64,000 nt of DNA from Argopecten irradians (lineage: Eukaryota > Mollusca > Bivalvia > Pectinida > Pectinidae). Under the pieces are notes generated by a model, which saw nothing but the letters and a program-made list of their open reading frames with translations, was not told where the DNA came from and ran no database searches. Positions within the stretch are counted from its first letter, which is position 1, and the number at the start of each line of letters is the position of its first letter. Of this stretch, positions 13,001 to 23,578 are shown in pieces. The stretch is taken from contig NC_091147.1 of NCBI RefSeq assembly GCF_041381155.1, forward strand, positions 27,997,349 through 28,061,348. The letters run 5' to 3'. The position numbers were made by a program, and so were the translations under genes.

Positions 13001-16000
13001 CACTCCTATGAAACTCCATATATAAACTAATAATGCTTCTGTATTGTAGTGTAGCACGTAGCAAGAGGAGTAAAAATCACCTGATTTCTTTAGATCGACA
13101 ATTTTATTTATATGAATGTAAATCAACCAATATAAAAAATGTACTTTCGTTAATCTTCCATCGATAGTTACGTTGATTAACACGATATAAAAATATATAA
13201 ACAAAATGATGTTAATATAGGAAGTCTTTGAGAATGTTGTTTCAAGAAAGCAAACTAAACATTTGACATTGGAGTATTGTTTGTTGATCTTTCGTCTAGG
13301 TGTTACTGAGTTTAAGAAGCTCGGAGAAAATGGTCAGACGCTTCCAAGTGCCAGAGAAGTATCAGCTTTTGTATTAAGTGAGGGAAACTCTGCCAGTCCC
13401 CCAGACGATCCGAATAGGACCATAATGATGGCGGTAATGGGGCAGTTTTATGACCATGACATCACTGAGACACCTCTGACTAAAGGTACGGTCTGTGTTG
13501 TTAAAAGTGTATATTTACATTCCATGTTGCAATCGCCTATATATCACTAGTATACCAAATTGTAGTATATGAGAGTATGACTGCAATTTACAGTGATGAG
13601 GTCTCTGTATAGGAATACTATACCATGCTGTATGGTAACCTGAGGAACAATATTATATCTGGAAAATATCTGCTGTTCCGGTATTTGTATCTACTGACGT
13701 AAGCGATGTGACGAGCGCCAAATTCAAACGCATTATTAGCGATGTTTCTTAAAAAAATAGTTGAATGTAAATATAAGCAATAAACAGTTAACACATTGTA
13801 GCATATAGTCAATATGAATACAATATGGGTGACAGATAGACATTCAATTTATCTGTCACCAAAATTGTATTCATATTGACTATATACTACAATTTGGTAA
13901 CTGTTTATTGCTTAAATGAATCGCATTTGGAAATGTGTTGTTGTTTTTCTTGTTTCTTTCTTGTTTTTGTTTTTTTTTCAAACTTTTACGAAAGATATCA
14001 GAGGAAGATTTAATAAAAAAGTATAATCATATATCATCCGGTTAATATATGGTTACGAAATGTGTGTATTTTTAGGTAATTGAGGTTAAAGTTAACGCAA
14101 TGGTTTAAGTAAGCAATACTCTTACCGTTACCCCTTGCTCTAAAATATGACAATCACGTTATGTAGCTGTGAGATTGTTATCTTGTCCTCGTAAAAGGAG
14201 CGGATCGTTGTGGTTTGTACATAATGTTAAATAAATCGTTGTTACTGCTGACGGAGAATGTTTCTTTGGCTCAGTCAGTTGAGCCGTAGTTTTTCACACC
14301 AGAGACCCGGGTTCGAATCCTGATCGAGGCAATCGATAGGAATCATTTGTTTATTCTACCTGTACTTCTACATCCTTTACAGGAAATAACCCTGGGTCAA
14401 TTTTATTTAAATATAACGATTAGTTATTTAAGCTTTTCGAAATTTACCCATGCCTGATGTAGTGCAAATGTAAATACTCAACATTAAGATACAGGTATTA
14501 TGAAATAATGTATATTTCAGGCTATAGGGAGACTACCATCGGATGTTGTGATATAATTGACGAGCAAGTTCGTAATGAAAGGTAGGTGACTCTGTTTGCA
14601 GTACACTGTAAAATTATAAAGATAAGCTCATATCCTTCGGACGGCCGTGGCGTATGAATGCGTAATTATGCATTTGCCCCAAACTGCTTTCATAAATGTC
14701 AACACGTTATAACATAATATTGAAATTGAGACAGGTTCGAATACTGCCGGTCGTCAAAGTGTATATGTCCGAGCCAAATAACTGAGGGATGTGCAAAGTC
14801 TAAGCGATTAAAATTTTTGACATCCTGCTTCATGTCAGTACTTTTTCGTGAGTTTTACATATGTGTGGGGCAATTTCAAAACATTTTAGTCGTGTCGTCT
14901 GTTTTCCATGTTTCCTCTGTTTTCTAACGGTACAATGACCCACTAAAAGGTTTTGTGGTTTGTGGGTTTTATACGGAGTACCCGGATAAAAATCACCGCT
15001 TGATAATTGGTCCACATTGGATTCGAACTCTCGACCCAGATGTGGATGGTTTGTGGTAATATGGAAGACATTTTAACCATTCGGCCACCGCGACCCCAAA
15101 ATATTGTTCTCCACCAGCAATAAATAGTATATTGCATCAACTAAAAACCAATATTTTGTTCCAGTTTCAAGAGTTATTTAATTTACACATTTTGTTTTCA
15201 TTTAATTCAATAATAAAAGATAAGAAAATATATTTCCAATCAATATTTCAACAATTTAATGGAATTTTGTAAATCTATTTCTGCTTTAGATAAACACTAT
15301 TGTCTGATCATTTGTTCATTGTTATTAGATATTTACACTTTTACTTTCTTGAAAACAAATCTGATGATTTTTAAAAAGTGAATATATGGAAAAGTAATCT
15401 ATTTTTTCAAGTTGTTGTAATATCAACATGATAAAGCATCTGGTTTTAGTCTCATCAGGATGTAAAATTACTACGCTTCTGTTATTTTTAGAATTCAATG
15501 TAAGACCATTGAGATCCCAGCAAATGACCCTTTCTTTAACCATACATGCATGGCATTTAAGAGGTCATTGCCATCAAGGGGAGAAGACAAATGCGAACCA
15601 AGTAAGTTCAGCTCAGTATCCGTACTCGACATATGTACCATTACTAAGATGATTGTTCAATACAATTACATGTAATGCTAAATATCAATCAATGCTGCAA
15701 ACATGAAATGTTGTATAAAATGCACGTCCGTCAAGTCATTTTTTTACGAAATATCAAATGCTAGTTCTTGTTCAATGATAGGTATTGTTTATGCTTTGTT
15801 GGTGATGGAGCATCTTAAAATGAAAATACATATTTGAAGGGAAATAAACCTATTTTACAAATTAAAATACACACGTACACATAATTACACTTACTATATG
15901 ACTGTTAACAATTGTTGTTTATAATATTTCATTGATTGATATTTGACTATCGTTTTCTTGTCAGCTGTTCGTGAACAGATCAATGACATCACAGCTTTTG

Positions 16001-19000
16001 TCGATGGCTCAATGGTATACGGATCTAGTGAGGAGGTGGCAGAAAGTCTTAGAACATTTTCAGATGGTCAGTCTTTCCGTCTATTAATTCGCTTAGTCTT
16101 AGCATTACCGATACGTATAACCTGAAGAGCTTGGAACAATATTGCAGCTTTATACACCGGGCGTGTGCTATGTATTACACCAGTAAACGTTGGCAAAGTT
16201 CAACCTCGATCCCGTCGTCGCGTCGTTAGTTTTATTGCTGTATTAGTATTAGTTTGCTCTTTGAAATTTGTTTATCATTTCGGCAAGTAAACTAATGATA
16301 ACCCTCGATCCCATAGTCTTGTCGGTGCTTTTATTTTCAATTTGAATTCTAATATAATATTTTTCTTGACATTCATCTCGTAAAGTTATTGGATAACCTC
16401 GAGCCCATTGTCTTACCTATGATGTTTAAAATCTGATTGGATTGACTTCCAAATTGGGTATCAGTTAGGTAAACTCTTGGTTATTCTCAATCCCATTGTA
16501 TTGTCGATGATTTATTGATTGTTTTATTTGGGTATCAGTTAGGTAAACTCTTGGTAATTCTGAATTCCATTGTCTTGTCGATGATTTATTGATTGTTTTT
16601 GACGTATCATTTGTTTATCATTTAGGTAAACTACTGGTAGCACAGGATAACTTACTTCCGCTGAATGACCCATCAGGATGCATCCTGGATGACGCGGATG
16701 ATAGTCATTGTTTTCTGGCAGGTACGTGTGGTGCAGTTGAGAGGAGGTCTGGTTACATTTGGAACTCGCTACACTTTTGTGATAGAAGTGACAAACACAT
16801 TTCAGTTCTGTTTATCTACACTCGAAAAACATGGGTTTTTTTATTATCAGAGATTTCCAATAAAGGGGAATAACTCGTATACAGTTAAAGTTACAATTAC
16901 CTCCCTTAGAACATACTCAAGAATCTACTTTAACAAATATATCCATTTTATCCACTTTTTTCTATTGAAAACCATCAGGTTTCACGAATAAAACTGTAAA
17001 AAAACATTCAAATAAACAGACAGACATGTTTAATGCCTAATAATAATTGGTTACAACATGATTTATGCGTTGCAAAATTCTTAATTTTATGTAGTATGTG
17101 TGTTTAGATGGAGACACATTTGTAGAAATTACATATTTTCATTTCAATGCACTGCATTTGTAAATACTACAATTATGTTTTGCAGTACTGCCAAAAATCA
17201 TGTTCAGCTCTTATTTGTACTTCAACCTATGCATTGAAAGTATTGTAATTTTCATTTTTTTGTCAATTGTGACGGCGAGTAAGATATCAAAAGCGCTCTT
17301 GATAAGTGAGCATGAACAATACGGTATACTTAAAGATGCTCCACCGCTGACAGTGCAAAAATCATATTCGTCATTTGAACATTAATTGGTGTCTTATTGT
17401 GTATATATATGCCTAATTAACACAAAAATATATAAAATAATTTATTTCGCCTTTGGTGCATGCGCAATCAGTACTTCATTCCATATAGAATATAGTGTCA
17501 CGGAATTTTTTTCGGGATGCAAATAAATATTTTTCATATTTTTAACTTGAAGTAAAATTAGAAGCTCCAACTTTTCAGTGGTGGTAATTGTGTAAAGTAA
17601 GTAACTTTTGTAACTGAAGAAAAATACTTAATCGTCTGCTTCTGATTTTGATAGTGAAAAAATACCATTTGTCAGCGGTGGAGCATCTTTAACTTTACCA
17701 AAGTTAAAGGAATAAACCATTCTAAGGAAAGGTAACAATAAAACACATATTGATGTAGTATGACACGCATACAGTTAATTGAACTTCACTACGCAACTTT
17801 CATCGGAGACTCACATCTCTGACGATGTGTAAATGTCCAGAAATTTTTAACACTGACAGTGTCAAATTGCAGAAATAATTTTATAACAAGTTGTCTCTAA
17901 ATATTGTTTAGAAGTTTTATAAAATGATATTTTTGAAATAGCAGTGTCCTACTTCTAGCAGCATTTGGTGACATGTGCTGCACGTAATATTATTAGATTG
18001 GACGTCAATATTCCAGTCACTGAAACTGTAGTAACTGCATTTATCAACATTTATCTTTATTCCTTCATCTCATCCATCACATTATTCTATTTCAGGCGAT
18101 GTTAGAGTCAATGAAAATGCCAACCTCATGGTTATTCACACGGCATTCGTTCGTTACCATAATATACTTTGTGACCAGCTGATCGAGAATAACCTCACAG
18201 ACGATGAGAGGATATACCAAATTGCCAGGAAAATTATTGGCGGAATCCTACAGAACATCCTGTTTGGTCATTGGTTACCGCATGTTATAGGCGAGGACAT
18301 GATGATCAACTCAGGATTAGCCGTTGGGTCATCATTTGTTTATGACGAGACAGTAAACCCAAGTGTTACCCTAGCATTCAGTACGGCGGCCCTCAGGTAA
18401 AAAGCGTGCCGTCAATAGAACATATCATGACGTCATTATCTGTTCATTACTAGGATTACTTTCATTATATATTGTTGTTTTTGTTGGTTTTGATGAGTAC
18501 ATTCTGATCCAAATGTGATGGCCTCATAATACAAATAATATGTTAACCCTAAATACAACTTAATACAACCGAATTCCAAATGCATTAAGAAATTGCATTT
18601 ACCAATGAATGGCGACATTACAAACTGGGACATCATTAGTGCTTAAGAAATGAGATGTAAATAGAGATCTTTTGACCAAGCGAAATTGAATTAAAGTGAG
18701 TGGTCGGGCAAAGAAAACCAGTCTAAATGCGTTCATTGGCCTTCCAAAAGTTCTCACATATTAATACGACGGTCAAGTTCTGCTTAGTTTCCCAGTTCTG
18801 ACCATTAAAGTAAAGAACAGGCGAAAGCATTGAAAGCGAGGCTGTGTGGAAATGTAACCACGGACATAGTGAGCCGGGAGGATGTTTTAGAATTCCCATA
18901 CTTTAAATTAATTTCTTCGTACGCAGACAGATTTTGACGAGAGATTTTATTTTTCCATTTCATAAGAAATTATACTAGATACATTCACACCATTTTTACC

Positions 19001-22000
19001 GACTTTAGCCATCCTTGCCCGACTGTTCACTTTAAATATGATTATTATGGATATCTATTTATTCCGACCATCATTATTAAGACCATCATTTACACTTTCA
19101 ATATAACTTATGGATGTTATAAAAATAACTGATTTATGTAACTACATTAAGAATAGTTACTAACATTCAACTAGAAAGATGTTTGTTTTATCACAATATT
19201 ATTCCCATTTCCAAATCGGAAAATATCCTATTGATTATTTTTTATTATACTAAATCTGACTCTGTGATTGGCCGATTAATTATTTCATGCCACGATGAAA
19301 AAAACATGGAAACCCGACGTTATCGTGACGTTGCAATAGAAACATGGACGTTGCGTATTGATTTGGAAAAAAAAAAAACCTTGTAAAATAAATGAAATCG
19401 TAGGTATAGATGTATTTTATTTCATTAATTAGCCTGGAAAATTAATTAATGGCCTGTTTCTATTTGTTTTAATTTCATTAGGTTATGAAACAAAATTTCG
19501 TTTGAAAACTTCATAGAGAATCCGCTACCGGATTCACATAGGCATTACTGTTTAAATAATGTCGTCGACTTTCACAGGTACGGACACACACTTGTACAAG
19601 GAACAATTAAGGCAGTCCACGAATCTCTAAAGTACACAAACGACACCGCCCTCAAAGATACGTTTTTCAGACCTGGCATTGTATTTTCAAGTGCCGCTGA
19701 CATTGCCAGGTCCTTCCATACCATACAAGGTAGTGCTGTGGACTCGTAAGTATACTTTTGTATACCTTTAGTATTTTATTTCATGAATATACGTACAGCA
19801 ATTTGTAAAAGTACATGGTCATCATTTATTTTTTATTTTGATTTGATTCTATTCTAATCCTTATTTGAACTGATTCTATTCTAATCCTTATTTTGAACTG
19901 ATTCTATTCTAAACCATTTTTCATGTAGTTCTATTATATCTTATGGACAGGCGTTAAACACTTTAATAACCAAGTTCATCATTCTGTCATTTGCGCATCT
20001 AGTGTAGCCGAATAGTCCAACAGCTAGCTTTTGTGAAAGTGTGCATGTGTTTGGATATATATTTAATTCAGTGAAGCGCTGTTGAGCGCGGTCTGCTTTC
20101 CGATGGGTAACCTTTCCGTTTAATCAAATTCACACAGCTCATTGTGACGGTAAACAGTCATATTTTCTCTTTCTTTAACAGGTCTTCTCATTTGCAACTT
20201 TTAATTGAAAAGAATTTTAAAATTAATTATTAGTACAATACATACTAATTTATGTAAGCATTATTTTATCTTTTGGACGCGTCTATGAAAATTTACGCCC
20301 GTCTGTTTGTTTCTATGACTTCATACACTCAAAAAATATCGAAAATATGCTTAAAATTTAATTGAGATAACTCAATCAGAAACTAATTACCTATAGGCAT
20401 ACAATTCCATGATTGTGCCTACTTTTACAATATATCAAATTGAGTTGGGACCATTGATATCTTATCCAATAATTCAATTTGGTCAGTGACTGTGGCGCTT
20501 TTAAAATATCCCATCAAAACGTGCTGTATGTATGACGTCATTATACATGACGTACAATGATTTTGGTCTATGGAAAAATAACCTCAAAGAAGAAACCAAT
20601 TAAAAAATGAGTGTAGCATATGAAATGAGATCATTATATATATATATACTTACTGCTTATATTATAGTGCACTCCCTGATGATTTGAAGGATCACCTCTT
20701 CGAAACGGACACCGCGCATGGATTGGACCTTAGCGCGTTAAATATTCAACGTGGCCGAGACCATGGACTGCCTGGCTATGTTGCCTATCGTGAATGGGCT
20801 GGGCTGTCCGTGCCGACGAACTTCGATGAACTAGAGCATCACACAACCGACTTTCAGCAGAGTCTAGGGGCCATGTATGGGTAAGTATATATTGTACATT
20901 AGCATATTACAGTGTTATCTGCCCTTGTGGGTATTTTATGTGCTTGTGAGCGTAGCGTAATACGTATCAGAGAAACCAATGTGAGATTCGCTCCCAAATT
21001 AACGACGTCACAACCAATAATTGCCCAAGGGATATAACTCTGTAAAAACAGACTCTGAAATTCTTAAAGTAAGATCTTACAACTGCTGCCAACTTGCGGA
21101 TTAAACATTTATTAAGATTATCAGCATTTTTATCGGACGTTCTTAAAACATTTAAGCTTCGTTATCTCAAATTTCTTCATGGATTCTTTGGTGATTCACA
21201 GTGTTTTATCGACAGATCATTTTTGACCGTATCTATTTGCCTTTATACGTGCTGCCAGTTCTTGTCACGTGTGCTCACGTGAGAGAGTTTTCATCTTAGT
21301 AGGTTTAGGTAATACCGGTAGGTAGAAATATTATCTTGATACTCTTGCAATCATCTAAAATGTCGACCCATGCGAGTTGGTGTGTTTTTTTCTTTGAAAA
21401 AAGTATTTGGTTTATATCGAAGGCAATACTGTAGACCTCTTTATTCTCACGTTTCGCGAATATTCATGAATACATACATGTACAATCAAGAGCTCTTTAT
21501 GCCAATATTGCTTTCATTTATATGATATTCGCGAAACATGTGGATTATCTCGCGGAATAACACAATAATGAGAATCTCGCAAAAATAACTTGGGTTTCAT
21601 TGATGGAACTAACACATTATAGTTTTTGATTTCTTATATTTATAGTGATGTTCGAGATATCGATTTGTTTGCTGGAGGGATGACAGAGACGGTGATAACA
21701 GACACTCACCTTGGCCCGACTTTTACAGCAATCTTCGTTGATCAGTTTAAACGTCTGAAGTTCGGGGACCGATATTATTTTGAAAATACTGACTCAGAAA
21801 CCGGATTCAGCGAAGGTAAACATTAAATTGAAATGACTGCATTTTGGGGTGTATCAAATTTTTCCCATTTTAATTTCTTTTTAAAACAGGTGCTACGTAA
21901 GGAATTAAATTTCTCTACATTCGTAGTCATGGTGATTGTCATACACTTAAATGCTCGAGATTAAAATGGAAAAAAAATAGTTAGAAGCATAACAAATATT

Positions 22001-23578
22001 GTTGATTACTGTTTGAAATTGGCAGTGTCCGAGCTATTTTCCGGGGATTTTTATTAATCTGTATGTGAAGTAAAATTTGAACAATATAAAAAAACATTCA
22101 AACAATACCTTCCAGATATTATGTATTAAAGGTATTTGATGAATTGCTAAGTTCTTTAAAAGAACCAATTAAATATTCCTACAGTCACAATATATTTAAT
22201 TATTTACAAATCAATTTGAAGTGAATTTGTCATCATTAAGGTATATAAGATAATTTCTGGTAAAAAGGGGAAAGGGAATATAGTATAAAGAGTTATATGT
22301 ATTTTTTTTTCTAATATTGGTTTTTTGTGATAGTCCCAAAAGCTCTTCTAAATCAAATAGTATACCAGTCCATTATGAAATTTGAGGGGTGAATGGGCCA
22401 AATTGATACCGGTTCTGTAGTCATCTTGAGGAATCTTAATCTGTCATACCGTATAAACCAGAATAGTAAAGGTTATCTACTCTCGACATTTGAATATTTC
22501 AATTACATTACATTAATAGTAATAACTAGTCAAAACCTATCCTTATATACACATGGTCCGTGTCTATTCAGGCGTTGTTTTACAGCAGTTTGTTTTCTTA
22601 ATTAATAGAAATCAAACCTGTATGATCCTGAATTCTACCTGTAGTGAATACATTCGACAGTACAGCTTATTCACATTTGTTCATTCCGTAACCCTTACTG
22701 CAGTCTGTGTGAGCCTTGAATAACGACGGATTAGCCTAAGAGTGTTTGACCTAACGTTTATGATTTTTATTTTTCATTTTTCATTTTGGCAAATGTTACT
22801 GACGAGATCTTATGTCAGAAGGATTGAATAACAGGCGAAGCCTATATAAACTTTTCCAAATTGATTTCGTTATGCCTGAAAAATAAACGAGTCTAATTTC
22901 AAATTTACAGGACAGATTGACGCCATCAAGAAGGTAACATTGGGCAAGGTGATGTGTCAAGCGTTCAATTTTGATGTCATGCAAAAGGATGTATTTGATG
23001 TCCCCAGGTAAGCGGTTGTGTAACAGAAACCTTCAAATGTTATCTCTTGCGAAATAATATTTTTGCCTAATCAAATTGCTAATCTTTGCTTACATTCTAT
23101 TTTTTTTTCATTTACTACTTCCTTTAATTTGATATGTCATATGTTTATATTTAAATCAAACGCTGAAATGTAAATATTTTAAATGATATTTTAAATATAA
23201 ATGATATGATATACGCCAGATGAGAAAGAGAATATAAAAACAAAATAACAATTTAACAACAAGAAAATAATGTTTATTAAAGTGTCTTAAGTCATATTTA
23301 CAGTATATGTAAGATATATGGTCATCAAAATAACAAAAATAGTTGTTTAGATTACGTGTCTGGGATCACAAGCAATATTTTAATACATCATGTAAAATAA
23401 CACGAAGCTAAATGTATAAAACAGGATATAAAAAAAACATTAAAGAGGACTATTTTTATTAAGTCGTAACATATTTTTATCTTTATTATATTTTCACAGC
23501 ATAGAAGATTTCAAACAATGCTCTGAGTATGATGAACTTGATATGCGTTTGTTTACTGATATCGGAGACGAAGAGTAG
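1023..23578 (+). CDS. Secreted animal heme peroxidase with two N-terminal Methyltransf_FA-like domains (16 exons, 1048 aa)
   Basis: Exons by splice sites and phase: 1023-1314, 3440-3886, 7382-7825, 8725-8863, 9637-9878, 13300-13485, 14521-14581, 15492-15601, 15965-16066, 16626-16721, 18096-18396, 19578-19745, 20668-20880, 21646-21815, 22911-23007, 23500-23578. All junctions are GT-AG, and the 3147 coding bases keep one open frame. The ATG at 1023 starts a signal peptide (aa 1 to about 26) and a charged, probably coiled helix (about 30-62). Exons 2 and 3 (aa 98-246, 247-394) are phase 1-1 and each encodes one farnesoic-acid-O-methyltransferase-like domain ([22 protein letters not shown]). The heme peroxidase region follows: [15 protein letters not shown] (distal Asp about 573, His about 574); GDVRVNE (Arg about 710, Glu about 713); RYGHTLVQG (proximal His about 810); [14 protein letters not shown]. 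Myeloperoxidase's sulfonium-linked Met is Asn here, as in most family members. It likely oxidises halides or phenols outside the cell with H2O2; its substrate is unknown. The FA domains may bind partners. Confidence 0.95.
1555..1930. repeat. Dispersed repeat E, copy 1 (CCAAT/TATA-like core)
   Basis: This matches 57565-57885 over most of its length, and 3196-3310 and 59790-59955 in the core. Shared blocks are a CAGAGTGTACT start, a GGGACTCTTTT block, and a CCAATCAGAAGCGACGTTA core followed by an A-rich AAAAGGCGA. It sits in intron 1 of the peroxidase gene. No coding potential is visible and the boundaries are approximate. Confidence 0.6.
2267..2386. repeat. 120-bp palindromic MITE-like element
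   Basis: The ends ATTGCCCTGGT and ACCAGGGCAAT pair. The inner arms (GGAGACATGAAGATTTGTTT against the complement of AAACAAATCCCCATGTCTCC) also pair, leaving a short loop near 2325. It is non-coding and lies in peroxidase intron 1. No clear target duplication was found. Confidence 0.6.
3196..3310. repeat. Dispersed repeat E, partial copy 2
   Basis: It carries the GACTCTTTCCATTATG block and the core GCCAATCAGAAAGGACGTTA seen in the copies at 1.7, 57.7 and 59.8 kb. It lies about 130 bases before the exon 2 acceptor of the peroxidase gene. Confidence 0.5.
3904..4690. repeat. Dispersed repeat I, copy 1, split by an inserted foldback element
   Basis: Bases 3904-3945 (AATAGAAACATGGACGTTGC) and 4610-4680 (TTTAATTTCAT ... 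GGTTATGAAA ... GAGAATCCGCTAC) match two blocks that lie close together at 19333-19540. The region between them here holds the GGGCACTATT-rich foldback of about 4030-4572. I infer that the foldback inserted into an older repeat. Both copies lie in peroxidase introns. Confidence 0.5.
4434..4572. repeat. Nested-hairpin foldback element
   Basis: The outer arms start ATTATGGCCTGGTTGAGAGG and end with its complement. An inner hairpin pairs GATGGGATAGTGCCC with GGGCACTATTCCATC. A related hairpin, CAATAGTGCCCGGGC...GCACTATTG, lies at 4034-4061, so the element may begin there. It is non-coding. Confidence 0.6.
4704..4794. repeat. Short inverted-repeat element
   Basis: TAAGCATTGGTTG at 4704-4716 pairs with CAACCAATGCTTA at 4782-4794 around an internal CTAGCAGATGTGCTAG hairpin. 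It is intronic and non-coding. Confidence 0.5.
5315..6617. mobile_element. 1.3-kb foldback element with GTTGAAAATGACC-type arms and a GT-rich satellite core
   Basis: The left arm (5315 to about 5500) and right arm (about 6465-6617) are inverted copies. The ends GCCGGTGTAACGTTGAAAAT and ATTTTCAACGTTACACTGGC differ at one base. Each arm is itself built from short head-to-tail and head-to-head variants of a GTTGAAAATGACC motif. The core (about 5695-6447) is a degenerate GTTGTGT/GATGTT array. There is no transposase frame, and the long GT-rich frames are low-complexity artefacts. No target duplication could be read. It lies in peroxidase intron 2. Confidence 0.65.
5695..6447. repeat. Degenerate TGTTGTG/GTGATGTTG simple-sequence array
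   Basis: About 750 bases are nearly C- and A-poor on this strand, made of variants of TGTTGTGTTGTG and TGTGATGTTG. It is the core of the foldback element at 5315-6617. Confidence 0.85.
8475..8656. repeat. MITE family F, copy 1 (TGACGTCA-bearing inverted repeat)
   Basis: Inverted arms begin TTTGTATTTGCATAT-CACAGAGTTA and carry ATTGTGACGTCA; the right arm gives the complement (TGACGTCACAAT ... TAACTCTGTAATATGCAAATA). Related copies lie at 20901-21050, 40024-40182, 44011-44110 (partial), 45930-46093 and 63191-63310. It is non-coding and lies in peroxidase intron 3. Confidence 0.75.
10517..10869 (+). mobile_element. Complete miniature LTR retroelement (TRIM) with a tRNA-like unit inside each LTR
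   Basis: Two 130-bp direct repeats, 10517-10646 and 10740-10869, read as identical. Each starts TGTAGCGGG and ends CTGTTACA. A 4-bp target duplication, CATA, flanks the element (10513-10516, 10870-10873). Four bases inside the 5' LTR lies TGGCGCCCAAC (10651-10661), a primer-binding-site-like sequence. The purine run GAGAAAGGAGGGAGGAG (10723-10739) abuts the 3' LTR as a polypurine tract. The 93-bp interior is non-coding, so movement would need proteins from elsewhere. It looks whole, and the identical LTRs suggest a young insertion. Family: TRIM, LTR-retrotransposon kin. Confidence 0.88.
10549..10620 (+). other. tRNA-like unit in the 5' LTR of the TRIM (repeated at 10772-10843)
   Basis: The unit is 72 bases long. 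It has a D arm (GCTC...GAGC), an A box TAGCTCAGTCGG (10556-10567), a perfect 5-bp T stem around TTCGAAT, a B box GGTTCGAATCC (10600-10610) and an acceptor-like ACCAGG/TCTGGC pairing. TTTT follows at 10627-10630, which could stop Pol III. The anticodon arm pairs poorly, so I assign no amino acid. Because it lies inside an LTR in both copies, I do not call it a host tRNA gene. Confidence 0.8.
12550..12585. repeat. Poly-A run
   Basis: The run is about 35 nearly pure A bases in peroxidase intron 5. No retroelement body could be recognised next to it. Confidence 0.6.
13774..13914. repeat. Near-perfect 141-bp hairpin
   Basis: Arms of about 65 bases (13774-13839, 13850-13914) begin TAAGCAATAAACAGTTA and contain CAATATGAATACAAT and GGTGACAGATA. 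The loop is about 10 bases. A further relative of the arm lies at 13551-13572. It is in peroxidase intron 6 and could fold strongly in the pre-mRNA. Confidence 0.75.
14190..14372 (+). mobile_element. Solo-LTR-like element with tRNA-like core, family 2
   Basis: This 183-bp element is flanked by exact TCCT duplications (14186-14189, 14373-14376). It aligns along its whole length with the reverse complement of 40397-40580. The centre has an A box TGGCTCAGTCAG and a B box GGTTCGAATCC. Length, end type, 4-bp target duplication and tRNA-like core parallel the LTR of the TRIM at 10517-10869. It is an old copy in peroxidase intron 6. Confidence 0.75.
14935..15105 (-). mobile_element. tRNA-headed SINE fragment
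   Basis: On the - strand it begins GTCGCGGTGGCCGAATGGTT, a Leu/Ser-type tRNA head, and continues to the B box GAGTTCGAATCC. A central block, CCGGGTACTCCG, follows. The same central block type occurs at 25374-25460 and 31195-31345. It lies in peroxidase intron 7. Confidence 0.65.
16265..16625 (+). repeat. Tandem units of an intron 3' end with decoy splice acceptors
   Basis: Three to four degenerate units end in GTATCAGTTAG-GTAAACTCTTGG or a similar junction, followed by CCCATTGTCTTGTCGATG. The true exon 10 junction at 16626 (CATTTAG-GTAAACTACTGG) has the same form. The intron end and the first bases of the exon appear to have been duplicated in tandem upstream. Confidence 0.6.
17330..17692. 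repeat. MITE family G, copy 1 (TTAAAGATGCTCCACCGCTG ends)
   Basis: The element is 363 bp long and has inverted ends TTAAAGATGCTCCACCGCTG and CAGCGGTGGAGCATCTTTAA. A divergent second copy starts at about 50655. It is non-coding and lies in peroxidase intron 10. The TTAA at each tip could be the target site. Confidence 0.7.
19333..19540. repeat. Dispersed repeat I, copy 2
   Basis: It begins AATAGAAACATGGACGTTGC and contains GAGAATCCGCTAC. Both blocks also occur at 3904-4690, where a foldback element separates them. It ends shortly before peroxidase exon 12. Confidence 0.5.
19840..19917. repeat. Three tandem units of about 31 bp
   Basis: The block GATTCTATTCTAATCCTTAT plus a short TTGAACT spacer occurs three times with small changes. 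It is intronic. Confidence 0.6.
20901..21050. repeat. MITE family F, copy 2
   Basis: It has GCATATTACAGTGTTATCTG at the left, GACGTCACAA near 21005, and the family's inverted right end TATAACTCTGTA. It begins 20 bases after the donor of peroxidase exon 13. Confidence 0.6.
22323..22405. repeat. Dispersed repeat C, copy 1
   Basis: It has CTTCTAAATCAAAT, then CCAGTCCATTATGAAATTTG, then GGGTGAATG. It matches 40614-40700 and the reverse complement of 45145-45236. It is non-coding. Confidence 0.5.

Noticed and set aside
14264-14335. A free tRNA gene or SINE head
   Set aside because: The repeat unit extends about 75 bases upstream of the tRNA-like part and has fixed ends with a 4-bp duplication, so a solo LTR explains it better.
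21430-21585. Inverted TTCGCGAATATTCAT / TATTCGCGAAAC pair as a defined element
   Set aside because: Pairing is patchy and no ends or duplication could be set.
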